A DNA stretch of 64,000 nucleotides from assembly GCA_031763025.1 (NCBI GenBank), contig JASSKH010000010.1, positions 310,001-374,000 on the forward strand, in the 5' to 3' direction. How positions within the stretch are numbered: position 1 is the stretch's first letter; each line of letters begins with the position of its first letter. Below the pieces are notes generated by a model, which searched no databases, was not told the origin of the DNA, and was given only the letters and a program-made list of their open reading frames with translations. The DNA comes from Macrocystis pyrifera. Taxonomy: Eukaryota; Sar; Phaeophyceae; Laminariales; Laminariaceae. This document shows positions 56,310 through 64,000 of this stretch, piece by piece. The position numbers and the translations under genes were made by a program.

Positions 56310-57105
56310 AGACCATACCTGGTAGGGCAGCGTAGACCTACTACACTGTACGGACCGGCTATGCTATTAATACTGCTATCATGTACTACTTACAGTAGTA
56401 TAGGGCAGTATGGACCTACAGTAGAGACCGACTATTAACACTGCTATCATGTATTACCACAGTGGTATAGGGCAGTATGGACCTACAGTATAGACCGACT
56501 ATTAATACTAATACTGCTATCATATATTACCACAGTGGTATAGGGCAGTATGGACCTACTACTGTAGAGACCGACTATTAATACTGCTATCATATATATA
56601 GGGCAGTATGGACCACAGTAGTATAGGGTAGTATGGACCTACAGTAGAGACCGACTATTAATACTGCTATAATACATTACTACAGTAGTATGGACCTATT
56701 ACGGGGGTCCATAGGTAATGGGACCAAATTTTATTAGTAAAAATAGGTAAATATATAGGTTTTTATGTATACCATAGGTCCTATTAACTATGGACCCCCG
56801 TAGATACCGACTATTAATACTACTATCATATACTACACAGTGGTACAGGGCAGTATGGACCTACTGTAGAGACCGACTATTAACACCTCGACCATATATT
56901 ACCACAGTGGTACAGGGCAGTATGGACCTACAGTAGAGACCGTCTACCAATATTAATACTGCTATCATATACTACTACAGCAGTGGTACAAGGCAGTATG
57001 GACCTACTATAATATACTGCTCTCATACATTTCCACAGTAGTATAGGGGAGTATGGACCTACTGTAGAGACCAACTATTAATACTGCTACCATATCATAC
57101 GTATC
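56310..57105 (+). repeat. 70-80-bp minisatellite (copy B)
   Basis: Counterpart of 15540-16252 plus 16939-16990, without the SINE interruption. It shows one local rearrangement at about 56590-56630 (a partial unit inserted) and one extra ATCAT repeat near 57110. Confidence 0.93.
56702..56800. mobile_element. 100-bp TIR element (MITE) with TA flanks (copy B)
   Basis: Copy B of 15910-16009, one base shorter, with the same TIRs and TA flanks. Confidence 0.8.
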
Positions 57106-57318
57106 ATATCATATCATATCATACTGCTGCTGCCGCAGTTCACAACATGGAGGAGCACATACGCATATATACTGCACATACGTGTGCAGTGCTCTACATA
57201 CGTGAAACACTCACTCTGATGGTTGGCAGTATACAATGATGCAATGATATCACTCTGCTACGCCGCTATACGTGCACCCTGGACAATAGACAATGGCCCC
57301 TGCAATAGCAATAGAACA

Positions 57319-57765
57319 TGGTGCAATGGACGGGTCTATTGTCGTCGGCAAAGGCTATCGATTGGAACGTTCCTCATCCATTGTCGTCGGTAATGCCTAT
57401 CGATAGGTTGCGTCCCCAACATATTGTTCAGGCAGGAGTGTGCTGAAGTACCTGGGTTGGAAGCTATTGTCACCGACAATGGCTATCGACGGATAGCTTG
57501 CAGAATCTACTGCGGTCCACAGTGGCTATCGATGAACACATTTCTTGATCTATTGTGGCCGGCAATGGCTATCGATATACGCATTTCTTGATCTGTTGTG
57601 ACCGGTAATGGCTATCGATAGATATGTTTCTGAATGTATTGTGACCAGCAATGGCTATCGATAGATGCGTTTCTAATCTATTGTGGCCGGCAATTGCTAT
57701 CGATGAACACCGTTGAGAATCGATTGTAGTGGACAATGTCTATCGATGGACACCATCACCAGCCT
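57319..57765 (+). repeat. CTATCGATAG minisatellite, block 1 (copy B)
   Basis: Copy B of 17209-17645, nearly identical with the same unit number, so the minisatellite has not expanded or contracted since the copies separated. Confidence 0.92.
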
Positions 57766-58079
57766 CTTTCCACACCTACAATGCACTCTGATATACTAAG
57801 CAACGCAACATTTTGTTCCGCAGCAATGTCATATTTTCATCTTGTGATCACCACCAGTATGGAATGAGTGTATGGCGTATCGTGATGAGCAATGTCGGTG
57901 CATGGCATAGCGTGAAGGAGGGCTGCAACGTTGTGTGTCTCAACAAGGCAGTGGGCATCATGGGGGTTAAGTGTGTTGCATTGTCGGCTGTGTTGTTGTG
58001 GTTAGTACTCTGTGTTATTAATAGTGATTCCAAATCGGTTACACTCTGTACGGATAAAGATAGATGAGGTAAGATGTGC

Positions 58080-58725
58080 ATATACCCTGGACAATAGAAA
58101 GGAAATAGAACATTGTCGCTACAGTAGCCCCGAAAAAGCGTGTGTCAATGGATACTGTTAACGACAATAGACTGGCAACGCTGGCTAACGATAGACATTG
58201 TGAACCACAATGGACTGGCAACACTCTCTATCGATAGACACTGCTAACCACAATGGACTGGCAACGCTGTCTATCGATAGATGTTGTTAACGACAGTATA
58301 CTGGCAACGCTGTCTATCGATAGATATTGTCAGGGAACAATACTTTTTCGGCAATGGAGACAATATGCCTTTGCCCTAACAATGGAGTCACAAGGTTGTC
58401 CATAGATCGCCATTGTCCTGAACAATAGATGCTGGGGAAGCAACCGTGATAGATATTGTTCGAACAATAGACCAAAACGTTTGCCTATCGATGGCTATTG
58501 CCGCCAACACTATACACGCAATTGTATCCATCAATAGCCATCGTCACCCACAATAGACTGTCGGGCGTGTTTTCGTAATAGACTATTACCTAAACCTATT
58601 GTATACCGTGGAATGATGTATGTCGATGGCCATTCTTGACGACCGCCGAAGCTTCTATTGCCGCCAACAATAGGTACGCGATTGTGTCCAACAATAGCCA
58701 TCGCCACCCACAATAGATTGTTGGC
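58080..58725 (-). repeat. CTATCGATAG minisatellite, block 2 (copy B)
   Basis: Copy B of 17960-18625. It lacks 8 bp (CCTTGGTA) present in A near 18470. Confidence 0.9.
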
Positions 58726-59118
58726 CGGGCTCCGAAAAATATGAATCTGACTTACTTCATTTCAGTACGAGACAAAAATCTCGAGTTAAGAAACGGAAAG
58801 CTGATAATTTTCTTGTCAAGGTTGTTTCATTTTCAGTATCCAGATTTTTTTTGAAAGTGCAGTTAATCGAGGACAATGTAAGGGTAACAAATCGAATTTA
58901 TTTCCTAACAAAATAATCTAAATTATAGATGACCAGCATCCGAAAAAATAACTCTTACTTACTTGGTTTCAGTATGGGACAAACAAACTCGAGATGAGAA
59001 ACGGAAATAACAGAATTTTCAGCGTAAGGTGGTTTGAGTTTAATGATCCACGTTTTATTCAAAGTGGAGTTAATAGACTTGTAGGACAAAGCAAGGGTAT
59101 TAAATCGAGTCAATTTCC
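58726..59118 (+). repeat. Diverged two-copy tandem repeat, about 205 bp (copy B)
   Basis: Copy B of 18626-19020. One small deletion (GACAGGACAAG in A, GACAAAG in B). Confidence 0.75.
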
Positions 59119-59315
59119 GAAACGAAGAGCGCACACAAGTTGATGACAGTTACCAATATCTTGGTGCGCGAGTGTCTATTAATGGCGACATCTGTATTTA
59201 ATGTATTCTTCAAATGAGTGTGAGAGCGTATGGTGTCCACAACATGATGACGTCGGTTCAAATTACCACATACATACAGAAAATGACATACCTCGTATAT
59301 CGTGGGATGAGTGCA

Positions 59316-59806
59316 AAATATCCTCGAGATGGCTATCGATGGATAGCTTGTACAATCTATATGGCCGGCAATGGCCATCGATAGACATTTCGTACAATCT
59401 ATTGTGGCCGGCAACGGCCATCGATAGACATATCGCACAATCTATTGTGGTCGACAATGGCCGTCGACAGACCTCTCGCACAATCTATTGTGGCCCGCAA
59501 TGGCCATCGATATACCTCTCGCACAATCTATTGTGGTCACCGATGGCTATCGGTAGACATCTCGCACATTCTATCGTGGCCGGCAATGGCCATCGATCGA
59601 CATCTCGCACATTCTATTGTGGCCTGCAGTGGCCATCGATGGACGAAGTTCACCATCTATTGTGTTAGACAATGTCTATCGATCGACAATATCACCAGCC
59701 CATTGTCGCCGACAATACCTATCGATAGATACCTTCCACAATCTATTGTCGCAGATAATGTACATCGATAGATTCCCCTCCTCGTCTATTGTCGAAGCAA
59801 TAGACT
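59316..59806 (+). repeat. CTATCGATAG minisatellite, block 3 (copy B)
   Basis: Copy B of 19215-19705. Differences are single substitutions. Confidence 0.92.
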
Positions 59807-59879
59807 TTTGTTGTGTCCATTGTCCCGAGTGTGGTACGTACCGAAGGAAATGCAAGGATCGTTGGGGGTTCATAATTTT

Positions 59880-60981
59880 CAGGGCTTTCTTCGGGACCGC
59901 TTTTTCGTCTCGGGACGGGATCCCGCGTGATCGAGATATCTCGGGATCCCCCGGGACGGAATAAGAGGGGTATTTAAAGCACGGGACGGTACAGGACGGG
60001 ATTGAGCCATCAGAGGATTAGGCGGGAAAACTTGGACGGGATTGAAATTTCACGGGAGTGCACGCAACGGGATTGAGATACAACGGGATTTTACGGCACG
60101 GGATTTCACGAGACGAAAAAAGCGCGGTACTCCACGGGACGGGATTGAGATATCACGGGATTTTACGTGACGGGATTGTACGGGACGAAAAAAGCACGGT
60201 ACTCCACGATACGGGATGTAGAAAGGAATACGGTACGTGTACGGTACACAGCAAGCACAGCAGTGATTCGTATGATGTCACACGATTGCACTTTCTGTAC
60301 CATCATACGCGAACATAACCGAATCCCATGGCGTTGTCGAACTGTATTCGTTCATGGTGGCGCGCGTGCTTCACATTGTACGGACGGCGTGTCGCACCGG
60401 GGGATGCATTCGTGTCGTTTTTGATCGCACTGAATTGTGTTTCATTGAAAAATAACTTCTTTTTTTTATTCGTGAAACAAAATCTTTTTTTTCAATCATA
60501 GGAAATTAGTGTGGAAAATATCTGGAAAAATCTACCAGGTAGCACATTTAAAAAAAAAAAACGTTACAGGCAAGGTTCGGAAGCATGACTCACTGCCTTT
60601 GAGTTGAGCACGTTTAACTGCTGACCTATACACCAAAAATCCCCGGAAAATCCCGTTGTCTCTGAGAAAACGGGATAAATCCCGCGGGATCACGAAACCA
60701 CGGGATTGGTTTGCACGGGATTTGGAGAATATCAAATTTCACGGGTTTGCACCGGACTGGACACGGATTTCACGGGAATTGCCCAAATTTCACGGGACTA
60801 GTTTGCATCGGGATCGGGATTTAATAAAAACACGGGACGGGATCGGGATCACAAACATTTCCACGAAATCAGTTTGGACGGGAACGGGATTCCAAAAATT
60901 CCAAGGGATCACGGGAATATCCCGTATGTCGTGGAATCCCGCGGGACTTTCACAACTGGAAAAATCTCGAGGAAAGCCCTG
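59880..60981. mobile_element. hAT-like non-autonomous element built of CGGGA motifs (copy B)
   Basis: Copy B of 19779-20881, with the same ends and the same imperfect 8-bp flanks. The insertion therefore predates the duplication or allele split. Confidence 0.72.
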
Positions 60982-61186
60982 ATAATTACAACCTAATGGT
61001 CCTACATCGCCGACCAGGGTACCTGGGTATAAATTTATACATGCATTGACTGCATGTACCTCAAGTAATAGTAATATTGACTGATACCTCGGGTAGTCAG
61101 ACTGTTGTCACTCTGCTGGCGGCTGCGCTGTGTTTCGAATCTCGACTGGTGGTTTTTCGGTATGACGTAAGACACTTATATCAAAG

Positions 61187-61965
61187 GGCATTCCTCGGGA
61201 CACCGGTTCGACTCCGGGACCAAATGCCGCGGGATTCAGGAACTCCGGGATTCTACCGTACTATTAATATTTGAATAGGATATGGTCACCGCGGGACTCC
61301 CCGGGGCGGGATTCAGCCACCACGGGATAAAACGTTTCTTTTTGTACGGGATCTAGTCACGACGGGATTCGACGAATTTGGTTGTGCGGGTTCCGGCCAC
61401 CGCGGTACTCCCCTGGACGGGATGTTTCCTCTTTTTTTTTTTTTTCGCGGCGTTCTACTGAGAGGGGCACGTCTCCGGGAATTTCAATATTTTCTCTCGT
61501 TTTTCATACGTACCGGTACCAAGTTTACAGTACGAACATTTTTGTTTGTTTCCAAAACAATAGCTAACATAGGGAAAAAAAGACTGACTGACCCGAGCAT
61601 TGAACATGATGCCTGACGCTAGTGCGTGCTCTGGTCATATTTTATAGTGCCTCCTTCTGCGGAGTGGGGATTAGCATTTCCGTTTCTCCGGGATTTAACC
61701 TTTCTTCGTTCACGGGATTCGGGATATCCTGAATTGTGCGGGGCGTGTTTGTGCGGCAACGGATTTTTTGCATTCGCGCGGGACTTGTTTGTGCGGGGAC
61801 GGGACATACACTTTTGCGTGGGCTCGGGAACGGGATATAAGAATTTGCGCGGGATGCGTTTGTGCGGGAGCGGAATTTCACATTTACCACGGTACACACG
61901 TCACAATTCCGAATCCCGCGCAAATTTGCGGGGTATATCCCGCGGGAGGAATCCCGAGGAATGCC
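61187..61965. mobile_element. Second CGGGA-rich element with inverted ends (copy B)
   Basis: Copy B of 21087-21858. A T run near 61432-61445 is longer than in A. Confidence 0.6.
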
Positions 61966-62117
61966 GTGTTGTTCCTGAGCACTATTTTTCCGTCGCCGGA
62001 GCGTGAGAGCGCGAGTTGGCAAAAATCGATGAAAATCGACTAGCAGCGCTGGGAAATCCATGAGAATGCTGAATGAACCTATATTATGCGCGATAAAAAT
62101 GAAGGCATGTGTATACC

Positions 62118-62398
62118 GGGGGGGGGGGGGGGGGGTGTGTACTCGATAGGAGAGATGTACTCGATCTCATGCATGGCCGTAGTCGTATGACCATAGACCC
62201 TCGCATCCCTACAATGCCGGGACGGAGCATGTCGGGTTTTCACCGACCAGGCAGACATTGCTTGCACCAAGCGCGAAGCGCCTTGAGGTGTCCGGCGAGT
62301 CGCATGAAGGGTGAGCTGCATCCTACTAAGAACCGCTTGTGAGGCGGACTTCCGTATGGATGACAGCTTCAATGAGTTAGGTTAATTTCCGGTGTAGC
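62118..62398 (+). repeat. Poly(G)-headed 250-bp module 1 (copy B)
   Basis: Copy B of 22013-22290. The G-run length differs. Confidence 0.85.
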
Positions 62399-62650
62399 CA
62401 CTTCCAGAGACAGCAATGGGAGTACTATGTAACTGCCTCTTGGATGTCTTACCTTGAACACTACGTGATACGATCAATTCCCTTGTGCAGAGCAAAGGTT
62501 CTTTACCTCGCACAAAAATGATCTAACTAGACGACCAGCTGTGGGCGACCGCCAAAAAAAAAAAAAAAAAAAAAACGGTACCCTGGATGTCTAGCTCACG
62601 TAGTGAGCGGCATGTTTTACAGTGTCGTTGCCAACCGACACCAACCCAAA

Positions 62651-62890
62651 GGGGGGGGGGGGGGGGGGGGGGGATGTCATGCATTGCCGTGGTCGTATGA
62701 CCATAGACCCTCGCATCCCTACAAAGCCGGGACGGAGCGTGTCGGGTTTTCACCGACCAGGCAGGCACTGCTTGCACCAAGCACGAAGCACTGTGTAGTG
62801 TTGGGCGAGTCGCATGAAGGGTGAGCTGCATGCATCCTACTGAGAATCGCCTGCCAGGCGGACTTGCACTGGATGACAGCTCGGTTCGAA
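62651..62890 (+). repeat. Poly(G)-headed 250-bp module 2 (copy B)
   Basis: Copy B of 22551-22800. The G run is longer (about 23), and the ATTC after it in A is missing here. Confidence 0.85.
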
Positions 62891-64000
62891 TAAATTGATT
62901 TGTTCTACATATCGGGGGGAGGGGGAGGTGAAGGAACGGCACCTAACTGTGACCACGGCTTGTCGAGAAGACTGCTGAACGAAGGTGAATCCTCCCAGGG
63001 GTTGATTGAGCTAGAAGCAAGTAGAGCACTAACAGCAGTGATGCTGAGTCACGACAAAAAAACTGGCGTTGCTTTTGGGAAACAAGCATCACGATCACGT
63101 TATTACGAACGACGTCATGATGCATACGGCGCATGGATACTGAATACATTCATCTCTAGCTTCTCCTACAGCGGTTGCTCCCGCAATGAACGCTGATTGA
63201 TCTGGTCGTGTGCTCATCGGAATCAAACCCTAAGCGCCCTCTACCTCACAAACCACCGATAGATGATAGATGACTTTGGGTGCCAATAATAAACAAAAGC
63301 AGGTCGTCAGGCCTCTCACCTCCGCACATATCTTCGCCTTAAGAAGGCCCTGACCCACTCTGGGAGCTGCGGCATCCTGGTCGGTCGGTCGGGCGGGCGG
63401 GCAGAAGGACGCGAAACAAACAACAAACAACGAATACATATATGATACCTGGTATGCGTAATCCGTAATCGTGCGCATCTAGTACATAATTCGCATTGGT
63501 GGCCCGTGCTACGATAAAGGTACTGTACCTCTTTTTGACAGAATCTTTCTGGCTGATGGGGCTTCTTGAGGGCACTGACAACACTACGAATCTAATATCG
63601 TTGGAATGCCGTTATTACAGTAATGTTCTACCATATTAAATTCGTTGCATACCTATAAGACATTAGATCATCCATCTTGATGTTTTTTGGCCAGTTTTTC
63701 TGTGAAATACCTCAAGAGCTCCTCAAGTGATGAAGGAGTCTCATCCGATTTTTTAGAAAATCAGGAGTTGCCGCTACCGTGTGGAAGAAAGACAACCACA
63801 TCCCTACCATATTGTTGTAATGTTACCTCTTTGAATGATGCAGAAAGCCCGGTAATTGCCTTGTTACGGATATTGGGATCGTATTGGTAGTACTGTACTT
63901 GGGAGGCGTGTCTTAGATGGGAAATCAGGGGTTCCCGCAAAAGACGAGGCCTTCCATCAGTCTTCCATCGAGCCCTATAAGGAAATTCAGCTGCTCTTGT

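Larger units (their letters stand above)
40465..64000 (+). repeat. Large direct duplication, copy B
   Basis: Second copy of the segment described at 1-23900. Its left edge lies near 40465, where unique sequence passes abruptly into the middle of a 1.57-kb array unit, just before a CCCAT microsatellite. It continues to the end of the window still matching copy A, so the right edge is not seen. Copy B lacks the SINE pair: at about 57042 the 70-80-bp minisatellite is uninterrupted. It may be a true segmental duplication or the alternative haplotype placed in tandem. Confidence 0.97.

Overview
The window is nuclear DNA from a eukaryote with introns and many repeats. Candidate exons are short and bounded by GT donors (GTGAGT, GTAAGG, GTACAT) and pyrimidine-rich CAG acceptors. 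Glutamine- and glycine-rich protein segments, a tRNA-headed SINE with poly(A), terminal-inverted-repeat elements, minisatellites and long homopolymers are all present. There are no operons, rRNA genes or CRISPR arrays. The overall style would fit an alga or another protist with brown-alga-like exons, but no marker gene fixes the lineage. A 100-base N gap (26949-27048) marks a scaffold join.

Layout. Two near-identical direct copies of a segment of at least 23 kb fill most of the window. Copy A is 1 to about 23900 and copy B is about 40465 to 64000, with a period of about 40.1-40.8 kb. Each copy holds, in order: (i) a tandem array of about 1.57-kb units ending in a divergent fourth unit; (ii) a minus-strand coiled-coil exon pair (5.5-5.85 kb and 46.3-46.6 kb); (iii) anonymous sequence with a TACCCGGGTA-rich TIR element; (iv) a minus-strand glutamine-rich gene (11.0-11.9 kb and 51.8-52.6 kb), the best-supported coding locus here; (v) a TTCG microsatellite, a 70-80-bp minisatellite and a small TA-flanked MITE; (vi) a minisatellite built on CTATCGATAG; (vii) a 1.1-kb hAT-like element and a second TIR element, both made of CGGGA motifs; (viii) a SINE relic broken by poly(G)-headed modules. 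Copy A alone carries two tandem full-length SINEs (16253-16938).

The non-duplicated spacer (about 23.9-40.46 kb) carries the gap, an exon with a 144-bp coding minisatellite (27.5-28.0 kb), isolated exon candidates (29.93-30.13, 33.75-34.0, 36.58-36.89 and 39.32-39.65 kb), a hairpin MITE and a diverged relic of the array unit (37.57-38.70 kb).

No protein could be assigned to a named family. The exon calls rest on open frame, splice-like signals, matching intron phase and sequence character. The duplication may be a real segmental duplication or two alleles placed in tandem by the assembler; the gap between the copies makes the second option serious.
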